Shown here: positions 21,804-30,315 of the stretch, piece by piece
How the letters are laid out: each line of letters starts with the position of its first letter
Position numbering within the stretch: the stretch's first letter is position 1
NCBI GenBank assembly: GCA_021802645.1
Contig: JAJZRO010000004.1
Span: 95,883 to 159,882, forward strand
Source: Deltaproteobacteria bacterium
Lineage (GTDB): Bacteria > Desulfobacterota > Desulfobulbia > Desulfobulbales > Desulfurivibrionaceae
Length of the DNA stretch: 64,000 nt
Direction of reading: 5' to 3'
Position numbers and translations under genes: made by a program
Notes under the pieces: model-generated
The model's input: the letters and a program-made list of their open reading frames with translations, nothing else
The model's database searches: none
Told to the model about the DNA's origin: nothing

Positions 21804-23276
21804 TCAGGCAAAGTCCAGGGCTACGGGGCAGTGGTCCGAACCGACCACCTCATCCAGAATGGCCGCGCTCTTCACCCGATCCACACTCTTTTGATCCACG
21901 CAGAAGTAATCGATCCGCCAGCCGATGTTCTTGGCCCGGGCGTTGAACCGATAGCTCCACCAACTGTACCGCCCCCCCTCCTGGTGCAACATCCGAAAGG
22001 TATCGACAAAGCCGGCCGCTAGGAAGGTGTCCATCCACGCCCGCTCCTCCGCGGTGAAGCCGGCATTCCGCACGTTCTGCTTGGGGTTGGCCAGATCGAT
22101 CTCCCGGTGGGCGACATTGAAGTCGCCGCAGACCACGGTTGCCTTCTGGGCGGCCAGCCCCTGGACATAGGCAAGGAAGGCGGCATCGAAGCGCAGCTTG
22201 TAGTCGAGCCGGGTCAACCCATGCTGGGCGTTGGGGAAGTAGGCGTTGATAAAATAGAAGTCCGGGTATTCCAGGGTGAGCACCCGGCCCTCCGCGTCGT
22301 ATTCCGGCAGCCCCAGCCCAGAGCGCACCGCCAGCGGTTCGCTGCCGTGGCGGACATAGACCCCCACCCCGGCATAGCCCTTTTTGGCGGCTGGCGCCCA
22401 GTGCGCGGTGTAGCCGGGAAGCTGCCGCACCGCCTCCGGCAACTGTTCGGCCAAGGCCTTCACCTCCTGGATTGCCAGGATATCCGGCGCCAGTTCCGCC
22501 ACCGTCGCGACAAAGTCTTTCTCGGCCGCCGCCCGTAGCCCGTTGACGTTCCAGGAGACAAACCGCCGCAGCCCCTGGGCCGCTCGTCTCCTCCGCGCCT
22601 TCTCCCGCGCCGCCGGCGGAACCCGCGGCGTCACCCCGCGCTGCGGGCACCAGGCAAGCACCGGGCAGACATCGCAGTGCGGCCGGACCGGCAGGCAGAT
22701 ACCCTGACCAAAGGCGACCAGGATGGAGTTGACCGTCAGCCAGTATTGTTCGGGAAGCTTTTGGCGCAGGGCCATCTCGGTTTCCAGCGGGGTTTTGGTG
22801 TGGACATAGCCCCAGATGTTCATGATCCGGTGGACATGGGTATCGACGCAGACCGCCGGTTTCTTGAAGGCCACGGTCACCACCAGGTTGGCGGTCTTGC
22901 GCCCCACCCCCGGCAACGCGCAGAGTTCCTCCACTGTCTGCGGGATCACCCCGCCGAAGCGTTCCTGGAGCACCCCTGGCAGTTGGGCCAGGTGACGCGC
23001 CTTGGTGCGGAAAAACCCGACCGGGTAGATGAGCTTGGCAATCCGCTCCTCGCCAAGGCTTTCCAGGGCGGCCGGATCGCCGGCCCGGGCAAAGAGGCGC
23101 GCCGCCGCCTTGGCGGTGGTCTCGTCCTTGGTGCGGGCCGAGAGGATGGTCGCCACCAGGATCTTGAACGGATCGTGGGTCTGCACCGCGATCAGGTCCA
23201 CCACCGGCACGGTCAGTGCCTGTACAGCCTCGGCCAACCGAGGCAACACTACACCGATTTCAAATTTTTTTTTCAT
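21804..23276 (-). CDS. Fused endonuclease III - exonuclease III (Nth-XthA) base-excision repair protein
   Basis: One frame of about 490 residues encodes two complete repair enzymes. Residues 1-215 are endonuclease III: the helix-hairpin-helix LPGVGRKTANLV with catalytic Lys127, Asp145 in CVDTHVHR, and a [4Fe-4S] loop with Cys194, 201, 204 and 210 (C-x6-C-x2-C-x5-C). A basic linker (about 218-236) leads into exonuclease III: SWNVNGLRAA, the metal ligand Glu271 in IQEVKA, GDFNVAH, and the closing SDHCPV with the catalytic Asp and His. A glycosylase/AP lyase is thus tethered to an AP endonuclease that can clean the lyase product. The start MKKKFEIGVV is chosen by homology; the frame extends further upstream. 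No stop or frameshift divides the halves. Confidence 0.92.
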   Translation of the reverse strand: MKKKFEIGVVLPRLAEAVQALTVPVVDLIAVQTHDPFKILVATILSARTKDETTAKAAARLFARAGDPAALESLGEERIAKLIYPVGFFRTKARHLAQLPGVLQERFGGVIPQTVEELCALPGVGRKTANLVVTVAFKKPAVCVDTHVHRIMNIWGYVHTKTPLETEMALRQKLPEQYWLTVNSILVAFGQGICLPVRPHCDVCPVLAWCPQRGVTPRVPPAAREKARRRRAAQGLRRFVSWNVNGLRAAAEKDFVATVAELAPDILAIQEVKALAEQLPEAVRQLPGYTAHWAPAAKKGYAGVGVYVRHGSEPLAVRSGLGLPEYDAEGRVLTLEYPDFYFINAYFPNAQHGLTRLDYKLRFDAAFLAYVQGLAAQKATVVCGDFNVAHREIDLANPKQNVRNAGFTAEERAWMDTFLAAGFVDTFRMLHQEGGRYSWWSYRFNARAKNIGWRIDYFCVDQKSVDRVKSAAILDEVVGSDHCPVALDFA

Positions 23277-23328
23277 GGAGACCCTTGACGAACACGTTTC
23301 AAAAGGGAACAGTGTTTCATATTTTAAC

Positions 23329-23357
23329 TTGACACCCCAGGCCGAGGGCATTATGGA
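23329..23357 (+). promoter_or_regulatory. Promoter upstream of the TauE-DUF1634 pair
   Basis: TTGACA (23329-23334), a 17-base spacer and TATGGA (23352-23357) form a good sigma70-type promoter. The implied leader is about 170 bases before the TauE start. It contains a CTGATG-GAA-CATCAG hairpin (about 23424-23438) and a GTTTC/GAAAC hairpin just after it, so an RNA-level control is possible. Confidence 0.55.
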
Positions 23358-23535
23358 TAGGCACCCTGATGCGGGCGGATATAGCAGAAAAATCACGCCG
23401 CACAAGGAAGGATGGCAGCCGGTGTCTGATGGAACATCAGGCAGCGACTGTTTCCACATGAAACACGGCCATGGGGATAATCATGCCTCAGGACCATCAT
23501 AGGGATTCAGGGATCAGGAATAAAGGAGGAATCGT

Positions 23536-24504
23536 ATGGGGAGCAAAACAAAGGGAGGGATGCTGCTGGCATCCCTCATCTGTTCGTTGGTGATGAGCCC
23601 GGCTTGGGTACTGGCCGAAGAGGCAGTGGCCATGACACCGCCGGTGGCCGACGTCACCTGGTGGAAATGGCCGCTGCTGTTGTTGTTGGTCACCTTTGTC
23701 ATGGGCATTATCGCGGTGTTGGGTGGGGTTGGTGGCGGCGTGCTCTTTGTGCCGATCATCAGCGGCTTTTTTCCCTTCCATCTTGACTTTGTCCGCGGCG
23801 CCGGCCTGCTCGTCGCCCTTTCCGGCTCGCTCGCTGCCGGCCCCGGCTTACTCAAGGCCAATCTCGCCAGCCTGCGCCTGTGTATTCCCGTGGCGCTCAT
23901 TGCCGCCACCATGGCCATCGTCGGCGCCATGGTGGGCTTGGCCCTGCCGACCCACATCATCCAACTTGCCTTGGGCGGTACCATCCTCGGCATTGTGGCG
24001 ATCATGCTCACTGCCAGGAAAAGCGCGGTGCCGGACGTGCCTCAAGCCGACAACCTCTCCTCGGCGCTGCGCATCTGCGGCATCTACCACGATCCGGCCC
24101 TGGGCGAGGACATCAACTGGAAGATCCATCGCACCCCGGCGGGGCTCGCCACCTTCATCGTCATCGGCTTCATGGCCGGCATGTTCGGCCTGGGCGCCGG
24201 TTGGGCCAACGTGCCGGTGCTGAATCTGATGATGGGCGCCCCGCTCAAGATCTCGGTGGCCACCTCCAAGTTTCTCCTCTCCATCACCGACACCTCCGCC
24301 GCCTGGATCTATCTGAACAAGGGCTGCGTTATTCCGATGATGGTGGTGCCGTCGCTCATTGGCATCATGCTCGGTTCCTTTGTCGGGGTGCGACTTTTGA
24401 AGGTGGCCAAGCCTACCTTCATCCGCTGGATGGTTATCGCCATCCTGGCCTTTTCCGGCCTGAAGGCAATCCACAAGGCCCTGTCCGTCATGGGCATCAT
24501 CTAA
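23536..24504 (+). CDS. TauE/SafE family anion permease
   Basis: Integral membrane protein of 322 residues in the TSUP (TauE/SafE) family, which exports or imports sulfonates, sulfite or organic anions. An N-terminal hydrophobic segment is followed by about eight helices, with the paired repeats IIAVLGGVGGGVLFVPIISGFFP and FMAGMFGLGAGWANVPVLNLMMGAP, the family's glycine-rich signature occurring twice. A cytosolic loop of about 50 residues (AVPDVPQADN to DINWKIHRT) separates the halves. A perfect AAAGGAGG lies seven bases before the start. It is followed 27 bases later by a DUF1634 gene, the usual partner. A sulfite or sulfoacetate role fits a sulfur-metabolising host but is inference. Confidence 0.9.
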   Translation: MGSKTKGGMLLASLICSLVMSPAWVLAEEAVAMTPPVADVTWWKWPLLLLLVTFVMGIIAVLGGVGGGVLFVPIISGFFPFHLDFVRGAGLLVALSGSLAAGPGLLKANLASLRLCIPVALIAATMAIVGAMVGLALPTHIIQLALGGTILGIVAIMLTARKSAVPDVPQADNLSSALRICGIYHDPALGEDINWKIHRTPAGLATFIVIGFMAGMFGLGAGWANVPVLNLMMGAPLKISVATSKFLLSITDTSAAWIYLNKGCVIPMMVVPSLIGIMLGSFVGVRLLKVAKPTFIRWMVIAILAFSGLKAIHKALSVMGII

Positions 24505-24531
24505 CGCGAAGCCACCAAGGAGCAACTGAAT

Positions 24532-24978
24532 ATGACCACGGAAATGACCAAAGAAGCCGCTGTCGAACAGATTCTCTACGCCAGTATCCTCGAGAAGGGC
24601 ATGTATTTCGGCCTGTTGTCGTTGATCGTCACCTTTGTCCTCTATGTCAGCGGTATTATGCCGGCGGTGGTTCCGTGTTGCGAGGTCGCGAACTACTGGC
24701 ACATGCCGGTCAAGAAATACCTCGAGGCGGTGAACCAGAATTTCCTTCAGTGGGAGCATGTTCCCACCGGCTGGTCCTGGCTGAAGCTGGTCGGCAAGGG
24801 CGATTTTCTGAACTTCCTGCCGATCGCCACCCTTTCCGGGATCACGATTCTCTGCTACGCAGCCATTGTGCCAGGGCTTTTCAGGCGCGACGACAAGGCC
24901 ATGGGACTGATGGCGTTGGCCACGGCGCTGGTGCTGGCCATCGCCGCCAGCGGGATCGTGGGGGGCGGCGCCCACTGA
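24532..24978 (+). CDS. DUF1634 membrane protein
   Basis: Small membrane protein of 148 residues with three predicted helices: about residues 23-48 (YFGLLSLIVTFVLYVSGIMPA), about 94-115 (LPIATLSGITILCYAAIVPG) and a C-terminal helix (MGLMALATALVLAIAASGIVGG). The pattern of an N-terminal ISxxLEKGMY-type region and short C-terminal pair matches DUF1634 proteins, which are typically encoded next to TauE/SafE permeases. It is co-directional and 27 bases after the permease, so it probably acts as an accessory subunit. Between helices 1 and 2 is a soluble Trp-rich segment with two adjacent cysteines (PCCEVANYW). A terminator follows. Confidence 0.78.
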   Translation: MTTEMTKEAAVEQILYASILEKGMYFGLLSLIVTFVLYVSGIMPAVVPCCEVANYWHMPVKKYLEAVNQNFLQWEHVPTGWSWLKLVGKGDFLNFLPIATLSGITILCYAAIVPGLFRRDDKAMGLMALATALVLAIAASGIVGGGAH

Positions 24979-25007
24979 TTTTTTGCCGCAGCAGCGGAGG
25001 CAAGCCA

Positions 25008-25039
25008 GGCCGGCGGGACGACCCGCCGGCCTTTTTTTT
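25008..25039 (+). terminator. Rho-independent terminator of the TauE-DUF1634 operon
   Basis: GGCCGGCGGG and CCCGCCGGCC form a perfect 10-bp stem with the loop ACGA, followed directly by eight T residues. It lies 30 bases after the DUF1634 stop. This is a textbook intrinsic terminator. Confidence 0.93.
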
Positions 25040-25052
25040 CGGGAAGAATCCC

Positions 25053-25081
25053 TTGACAGAAGCGGCCCTGCCCAGCAAGAT
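25053..25081 (+). promoter_or_regulatory. Possible promoter for nhaA
   Basis: TTGACA (25053-25058), 17 bases, then CAAGAT (25076-25081), just past the terminator. The start would fall about 10 bases before the nhaA start, crowding its ribosome-binding site, so support is moderate. Confidence 0.35.
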
Positions 25082-25099
25082 TCCCCGGAGGAACAGACG

Positions 25100-26248
25100 A
25101 TGCAACGACAGATCAACCTACTTCGGGAATTTTCGGTACCGCTCATCGCCGGGGTCGTGGCGGCCCTGGCCTGGGCCAACCTGGCACCGGAGCAATACCA
25201 CCATTTTCTGCACGCCCCCCTCCTGGGGTCGCTCAACTTCCACTTCCTCACCAACGATCTCTTCATGGTGCTCTTCTTCGGCATCGCCGCCGTGGAGATC
25301 ACCGAGAGCTGTCTGCCGGGAGGTGACCTCTATCCCTTGCGCCGGGCGGTCAATCCCCTGCTGGCCACCCTGGGCGGAGTGACCGGCCCGATCCTGGTTT
25401 TTTTGAGCCTCAATGCGTTATTCGGCAGTCCCGCCCTGCTCCGGGGCTGGGGCGTTCCCACCGCCACCGACATCGCGCTGGCCTGGTTGGCGGCGAGTGC
25501 GGTCTTTGGCCGCCGCCACCCCGCCATCTCCTTTTTGCTGCTGCTGGCCATTGCCGATGACGCCATCGGCCTCGTCATCATCGCCCTCTTTTATCCGAAC
25601 CCGACCATGCCGGTCGAGCCGCTCTGGCTGCTGCTTACCGTTCTCGGCATGGGGGTCGCCTACCTGCTGCGTCGGCGCAAGACCAACAGCTACTGGCCCT
25701 ACCTGCTCTTGGGCGGCAGCTTGAGCTGGGTCGGCCTCTTTGAGGCCCATATCCATCCCGCCCTCGCCCTGGTCTTCATCGTGCCGTTCCTGCCGCATCC
25801 GCCCAAAGAGCACAAGCACCTTTTCGAGGACGATCCCCGGGACCTCACGCCGTTGGCCAGCTTCGAACACGAGTGGAAGGTGGTGGTGGACTTCGGGCTC
25901 TTCATGTTCGGCCTGGCCAATGCCGGGGTGGAGTTCGCCGCCATCGGCACCCCGACCTGGCTGATCCTCATTTCGCTGGCGGTGGGGAAAACCTGCGGCA
26001 TCTTCACCCTCGGCTGGCTGGGCGCCAAACTCGGCTACCCGCTGCCCGACCGCATCCATACCAAGGAGCTACTCCTCATCGGTCTGGTGGGCGGCATCGG
26101 CATGACCGTCGCCCTCTTCGTTGCCGGCGAGGCCTATTCGGACCCCGTCATTCAGGGGGCGGCCAAGATGGGGGCCCTGTTCAGCTCGGGCTGTGCGGTG
26201 CTCGCCTTTGTCGCCAGCCGTTTGCTCAAGGTACGGCGTCTTTCCTGA
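25100..26248 (+). CDS. nhaA: Na+/H+ antiporter NhaA
   Basis: Sodium-proton antiporter of about 382 residues with around 11-12 helices. The key acidic residues are present: GVPTATDIALAWL (equivalent of E. coli Asp133) and LLAIADDAIGLVIIALFY (the paired Asp163-Asp164 transport site). The start is set by CGGAGG about nine bases upstream; the frame extends back but into the terminator region. It would expel sodium and regulate internal pH, useful in saline or alkaline sediments. It stands alone between a terminator and the type II secretion operon. Confidence 0.94.
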   Translation: MQRQINLLREFSVPLIAGVVAALAWANLAPEQYHHFLHAPLLGSLNFHFLTNDLFMVLFFGIAAVEITESCLPGGDLYPLRRAVNPLLATLGGVTGPILVFLSLNALFGSPALLRGWGVPTATDIALAWLAASAVFGRRHPAISFLLLLAIADDAIGLVIIALFYPNPTMPVEPLWLLLTVLGMGVAYLLRRRKTNSYWPYLLLGGSLSWVGLFEAHIHPALALVFIVPFLPHPPKEHKHLFEDDPRDLTPLASFEHEWKVVVDFGLFMFGLANAGVEFAAIGTPTWLILISLAVGKTCGIFTLGWLGAKLGYPLPDRIHTKELLLIGLVGGIGMTVALFVAGEAYSDPVIQGAAKMGALFSSGCAVLAFVASRLLKVRRLS

Positions 26249-26371
26249 CCTATTGACCCTCCGGCGGCCACGGATTTTTGTTGCTGTGGCCCTGCCGATA
26301 TGGCAAACACATAGGAAGGGCGTTTTGCTCGGTTGCTCTTTGTGCCATCACACCATGCTTCGGGGGGAATC

Positions 26372-26827
26372 ATGCGCGTTTTTCTCAGATCGGCAAACCG
26401 GCAACACAGCGGTTGCCGCCGCCGTGCGGAACTCGGCTTTTCGCTCATCGAACTGCTGATCGTCATGATTATCCTGGGGCTCATCGCCTCCCTGGTCGGA
26501 CCCCGCCTCTTTGGCAAACTCGGTGGGGCGCGGCAGGATACCGCCAAGACCCAGATCGAGATGTTGATGGCGGCGCTCGACGCCTTCCGTCTCGATGTCG
26601 GCCGCTACCCCAGCGAACAGGAGGGACTGGGCGCCCTGATGCAGAACCCCGGGGTCAACAAGTGGGACGGCCCCTACCTCAAGAAAGAGGTGCCCATCGA
26701 CCCCTGGGGCTACCCCTACCACTACCAGAATCCCGGCCAGCACGGCGAGATCGATCTCTTTTCCTATGGTGCCGACAACAAGCCCGGCGGTGAAAAGGAA
26801 GACGCCGACGTCGGCAGCTGGCAGTAG
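26372..26827 (+). CDS. gspG: Type II secretion major pseudopilin GspG
   Basis: Major pseudopilin of 151 residues. A basic leader ends at the prepilin peptidase site in ELGFSLIELLIVMIILGLIASLVGP, with Gly before the cleaved bond and the conserved Glu at position 5. The body has the GspG hallmarks AKTQIEMLMAALDAFRLDVGRYPSEQEGLGAL, KKEVPIDPWGYPYHY, and an acidic calcium-site-like tail SYGADNKPGGEKEDADVGSW. The start at 26372 has a GGGGGG tract nearby. It is the first gene of the secretion locus. The next gene, gspE, is 157 bases away, separated by a repeat-like insert. Confidence 0.95.
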   Translation: MRVFLRSANRQHSGCRRRAELGFSLIELLIVMIILGLIASLVGPRLFGKLGGARQDTAKTQIEMLMAALDAFRLDVGRYPSEQEGLGALMQNPGVNKWDGPYLKKEVPIDPWGYPYHYQNPGQHGEIDLFSYGADNKPGGEKEDADVGSWQ

Positions 26828-26835
26828 TTTCAATC

Positions 26836-26980
26836 CTAAATCAAGATGGAAACGCGAAGGCAGTGGATGGGCTTGCCCCATTGACGAACGAGCAGCGACG
26901 AGACAGTACACAGGGTACGGCGAGGAGCAGCCTAGTGCGCCAGACAGCAGCGACAGCGGCGAAGTTAACGCTTGATTTAG
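26836..26980. repeat. Repeat-like element with 10-bp terminal inverted repeats between gspG and gspE
   Basis: CTAAATCAAG (26836-26845) and CTTGATTTAG (26971-26980) are perfect inverted repeats bounding 125 bases. Inside are a GGGC/GCCC hairpin near 26869-26880 and GTAC-ACAGG-GTAC near 26909-26921, with purine-rich GAGCAGCGACGAG-type tracts. No frame in it looks coding. The form suggests a dispersed non-autonomous element or intergenic repeat common in such genomes, or a structured intercistronic RNA. No second copy is evident in this window. No target-site duplication is clear. Confidence 0.5.
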
Positions 26981-26984
26981 CGGC

Positions 26985-28667
26985 ATGAGCCACGCGGTTT
27001 ACTACGCCAAGAAGGACCGGCTCGGCGCCCTGCTCATTGCCGCCGGCCGGCTGCAGCCCCACCAACTGGAGCGGGCCCTGGCCCATCAGGATTCGGTGCC
27101 GCAGCGGATCGGCGAGATCCTCCTCTCCCTCGGCCTCATCGGTGACGAGGATCTGACCAACGCCCTGGCCGAGCAACTCGACCTGCCGGTTTATGCCCCC
27201 GGGCCGACCGACACCTTCCTGCCCCTCGACATCTCGCCGCTCTTCCACCGCGCCCACCCCTTCTTGCTGGTGACGCGGGAGGGGGAGGCGCAACCGCTTC
27301 TCGTGGTCAGCGATCCCTTCGATCAGGAGCTGCTGAACGCCGCCCAACTCCTCTCTGCCTCGCCGCCCGCACTGGCACTGGCGCCGGAGCCCCAGCTCAA
27401 GAAGCTCGTCCAGACCCATTACAACCTCGCCCTCCACGAGGCCGGCGAGGAGGGGGTGGCCATCGACGAGGACGACATCGACAGGCTCAAGGACATGGCC
27501 TCCGAGGCGCCGGTCATCAAGTACGTGAATACCCTGATTGATACCGCGGTGGGCCGCCGGGCCAGCGACATCCATCTGGAGCCGTTCGAGGACGGCATGA
27601 AGATTCGCTTCCGGATCGACGGCACCCTCAACGATTTCGAGATTCCGCCCCACGCCATGCAGCCGGCGATTGTTTCGCGCACCAAACTGCTCGCCGGCCT
27701 CGACATTGCCGAGCGCCGCCTGCCGCAGGACGGCAAGATCGGGATGCGCATCGCCGGCCGCGAGATCGACCTGCGCGTCTCCACGCTGCCCACGGTCTAC
27801 GGCGAGGGAGTGGTGATCCGCATCCTGGAAAAAGGCTCCATCATTCTCGACCTCGAACGGCTCGGCATGGCGCCGGCAATCGAGGCGCGCTTCCGCAAGC
27901 TCATCGCGGTGCCGGACGGCATCTTCCTGGTCACCGGCCCCACCGGCAGCGGCAAGACCACCACCCTGTACTGCGCCCTCAACCAGATCAACACCGGTGA
28001 CAAGAAGATCATCACCGTCGAGGACCCGGTGGAATACCAACTGCACGGCATCAACCAGATCCAGGTGCGGCCGGATATCGGGCTGACCTTCAGCCGCGGG
28101 CTGCGTTCCATCGTGCGCCAGGACCCCGACGTCATCATGATCGGCGAGATCCGCGACCTCGACACCGCCGAGATCGCGGTGCAGTCGTCGCTCACCGGCC
28201 ACCTGGTCTTTTCCACCCTGCACACCAACGACGCCATCTCGGCGGTGGTGCGGCTGCTCGACCTCGGGGTCGAGCGCTTCCTCATCTCCGCCTCCCTGCG
28301 CGGGGTGCTGGCCCAGCGGCTGGTGCGCCGCATCTGCCCGCACTGCAAGGTGGCGGCCGGCACCATCGCCAGCCGTGGCGTCCGCCCGAACGGCGAGGAT
28401 TTCCCGGTCTACGAAGGCAAGGGTTGCCCGGCCTGCGGCCACAGCGGCTATAGCGGCCGAATCGGCATCTACGAACTGCTGGTGGTCGACGAGGCCCTGA
28501 ACCGTGGCATCTCCCAAGGCCTCGATTTGGCCGAACTACGCGGTGTGGCGGAACAGAGCGGTTTTGTCACCATGTACGCCGACGGCCTCGATAAGGTCCG
28601 GCAGGGCGAGACCACCTTTGCCGAGGTGGTGCGGGTCTGCCGGGGGGCGGCAGATGGCGCTCTATAG
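26985..28667 (+). CDS. gspE: Type II secretion ATPase GspE
   Basis: Cytoplasmic hexameric ATPase of 560 residues that drives pseudopilus assembly. N-terminal domains (about residues 1-150) precede the core with Walker A GPTGSGKTTT, the Asp box ITVEDPVEYQ, Walker B DVIMIGEIRD, and the His box LTGHLVFSTLHTND. A zinc-binding tetracysteine follows: CPHC in the helix after QRLVRRI, then CPACGHSG. All are standard for GspE. The ATG at 26985 has no clear ribosome-binding site; it sits right behind the terminal inverted repeat, so the upstream insert may have changed its translation. The stop overlaps gspF by 14 bases. Confidence 0.96.
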   Translation: MSHAVYYAKKDRLGALLIAAGRLQPHQLERALAHQDSVPQRIGEILLSLGLIGDEDLTNALAEQLDLPVYAPGPTDTFLPLDISPLFHRAHPFLLVTREGEAQPLLVVSDPFDQELLNAAQLLSASPPALALAPEPQLKKLVQTHYNLALHEAGEEGVAIDEDDIDRLKDMASEAPVIKYVNTLIDTAVGRRASDIHLEPFEDGMKIRFRIDGTLNDFEIPPHAMQPAIVSRTKLLAGLDIAERRLPQDGKIGMRIAGREIDLRVSTLPTVYGEGVVIRILEKGSIILDLERLGMAPAIEARFRKLIAVPDGIFLVTGPTGSGKTTTLYCALNQINTGDKKIITVEDPVEYQLHGINQIQVRPDIGLTFSRGLRSIVRQDPDVIMIGEIRDLDTAEIAVQSSLTGHLVFSTLHTNDAISAVVRLLDLGVERFLISASLRGVLAQRLVRRICPHCKVAAGTIASRGVRPNGEDFPVYEGKGCPACGHSGYSGRIGIYELLVVDEALNRGISQGLDLAELRGVAEQSGFVTMYADGLDKVRQGETTFAEVVRVCRGAADGAL

Positions 28668-29871
28668 ATACACGGCGTTGGATCAGACCAACGCAAGCCG
28701 GGAGGGTGTCCTGGAGGGGGCGGATCAGGACGACGTGGCCAAACGCCTCATCCAGCAAGGGCTGCGCCCCCTGGCCATCCAGCCCCAGCTGGCCGGCCGG
28801 AGCAAGGCGTTGCCCTTCCTGGTCCGACTGCAGCAGGACAAGCTCACCCGCGCCGACCTCGCCTTTTTCACCGAACAGCTGGCCCTGCTCCTCAACTCCG
28901 GCCTCTCGCTGGACGCCGCCCTCCGCGCCTTGCGGCAGCACAGTCACAAACCCGCCTTCCGGCAGTTCACCGGCGAGCTGGAGAAAAAGCTCAAAGAGGG
29001 CAAGTCCTTTTCCCAGGCGCTGGCCGAGTATCCCGCCTTTTCGCCGATGTACCTCAACATTGTCCGAGCCGGCGAAGAGGGTGGGGCGCTGCCGGCGATG
29101 CTCGGCAAGATCGCCGAATACCAGGCCACCTTTCAGGAACTTAAGCAGTTCATCATCTCCTCCTCGATCTATCCCGTTTTCCTCCTGGTGGTAGGGCTGG
29201 CGGCGGTGCTGGTGCTGCTCACCGTGATCCTGCCGCGCTTCGAGGTGCTTTTCGCCGACCTCGGCCACGAATTGCCCCTGAACGTCCGGATCATGATGGA
29301 CACCGCCAAGGCGGTCAGCGGTCACCCTATCTTCACCGCCCTGCTCCTGTTCGGGCCGCCGGTCGCCGTCGGCTGGTACCTCAAGACGCCGGCCGGCCGC
29401 GCCTGGTTCGACCGGACCGCACTCCGGGTGCCGCTACTGGCCAGTTTCATCCAGGCGCTGGAAACCACCCGCATCTTCCGGACCATCGAGGTGCTGGTCA
29501 AGAACGGCGTCCACTTTGCCACCGCGTTGAAGATCGCCAGCGGGGTGGCGACCAATCAGGAATACCGCCGGCTGATGGGCCGCGCCACCGAGGCGCTGAA
29601 GGAGGGCCGCCAGATCAGCCACCGTCTCAAGGGGGAGGGGTTGCTGCCGGACCTGGCCGCGGACCTGCTGGCCATCGGCGAGGAATCCGGGCGGGTGGGC
29701 GAGGTGTGCGGCCAGATCGCCGACCACTACGAAAAGGAGCTGCGGTTGCGGGTCAAACGGCTGATCGCGGTGATCGAGCCGCTCTTTATTCTGCTCATCG
29801 CCCTGGTGGCCGGTTATGTGGTGATTTCCATGCTCTCGGTCATCCTGAGCATCAACGACATCGCCGGCTGA
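28654..29871 (+). CDS. gspF: Type II secretion inner-membrane protein GspF
   Basis: Platform protein of about 405 residues. It opens MALYRYTALDQTNASREGVLEG, the usual GspF start, and has two GspF repeats, each with a helical cytoplasmic part and membrane helices near residues 170-195, 220-240 and 375-400. Motifs FFTEQLALLLNSGLSLDAALRAL and RIFRTIEVLVKNGVHFATALKIA are the paired family signatures. The start overlaps the gspE stop by 14 bases and has GGGGGG seven bases before it, so the two genes are coupled. GspF anchors the GspE ATPase to the membrane assembly. Confidence 0.96.
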   Translation: MALYRYTALDQTNASREGVLEGADQDDVAKRLIQQGLRPLAIQPQLAGRSKALPFLVRLQQDKLTRADLAFFTEQLALLLNSGLSLDAALRALRQHSHKPAFRQFTGELEKKLKEGKSFSQALAEYPAFSPMYLNIVRAGEEGGALPAMLGKIAEYQATFQELKQFIISSSIYPVFLLVVGLAAVLVLLTVILPRFEVLFADLGHELPLNVRIMMDTAKAVSGHPIFTALLLFGPPVAVGWYLKTPAGRAWFDRTALRVPLLASFIQALETTRIFRTIEVLVKNGVHFATALKIASGVATNQEYRRLMGRATEALKEGRQISHRLKGEGLLPDLAADLLAIGEESGRVGEVCGQIADHYEKELRLRVKRLIAVIEPLFILLIALVAGYVVISMLSVILSINDIAG

Positions 29872-29877
29872 GGAACC

Positions 29878-30315
29878 ATGGCCGCCGCCCGCCCTCACCG
29901 TCTCGGTCGTCAGGGTTTTTCCCTCTTCGAACTGCTGCTGGTGTTGCTGCTGCTGGCGGTGGTTGCCGCTATCGCGGCCCCGGCGACCGGCCGCTTGCTT
30001 GACCAGCTCGCCTTCCGCAAGGAGACCGCCGCGGTGCTCGCCCAGCTTCGGGCGGCCCGGCTGCACGCAATCAGCAAAGGCAAGGCGGTGAACATCACGG
30101 TCGAGCCCGCGACCGCGCCCTGGCTGCTGGCCGGCGAAGAGGCGCCACAACCGCTGGCAACGGCCGCCGGCCTCGCGGTCCATTTCGAGCCGGCCGTCAT
30201 CACCTTCTACCCCGAGGGCTTCGCCACTCCGGCCGAGATCGAGGTCAGCCGCGGCCACCGGAGCGCCCATTTCACCATCGACCCCTTGACCGGCCAGCCG
30301 GTCAGCGTCTCGTGA
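29878..30315 (+). CDS. gspH: Type II secretion minor pseudopilin GspH
   Basis: Prepilin-like protein of 145 residues. The leader ends at the processing site RQGFSLFELLLVLLLLAVVAAIAAPATGRLL, with Glu at mature position 5. The mature part (about 125 residues) reads AVLAQLRAARLHAISKGKAVNI, the GspH/FimT pattern of a long helix followed by beta strands. It begins six bases after gspF. The assignment to GspH rests on position in the operon and the FimT-like pattern. Confidence 0.85.
   Translation: MAAARPHRLGRQGFSLFELLLVLLLLAVVAAIAAPATGRLLDQLAFRKETAAVLAQLRAARLHAISKGKAVNITVEPATAPWLLAGEEAPQPLATAAGLAVHFEPAVITFYPEGFATPAEIEVSRGHRSAHFTIDPLTGQPVSVS

Noticed and set aside
26836..26980. Integron attC site between gspG and gspE
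   Set aside because: The terminal repeats do not give the RYYYAAC/GTTRRRY core pair in the expected positions, and no integrase or cassette is seen.
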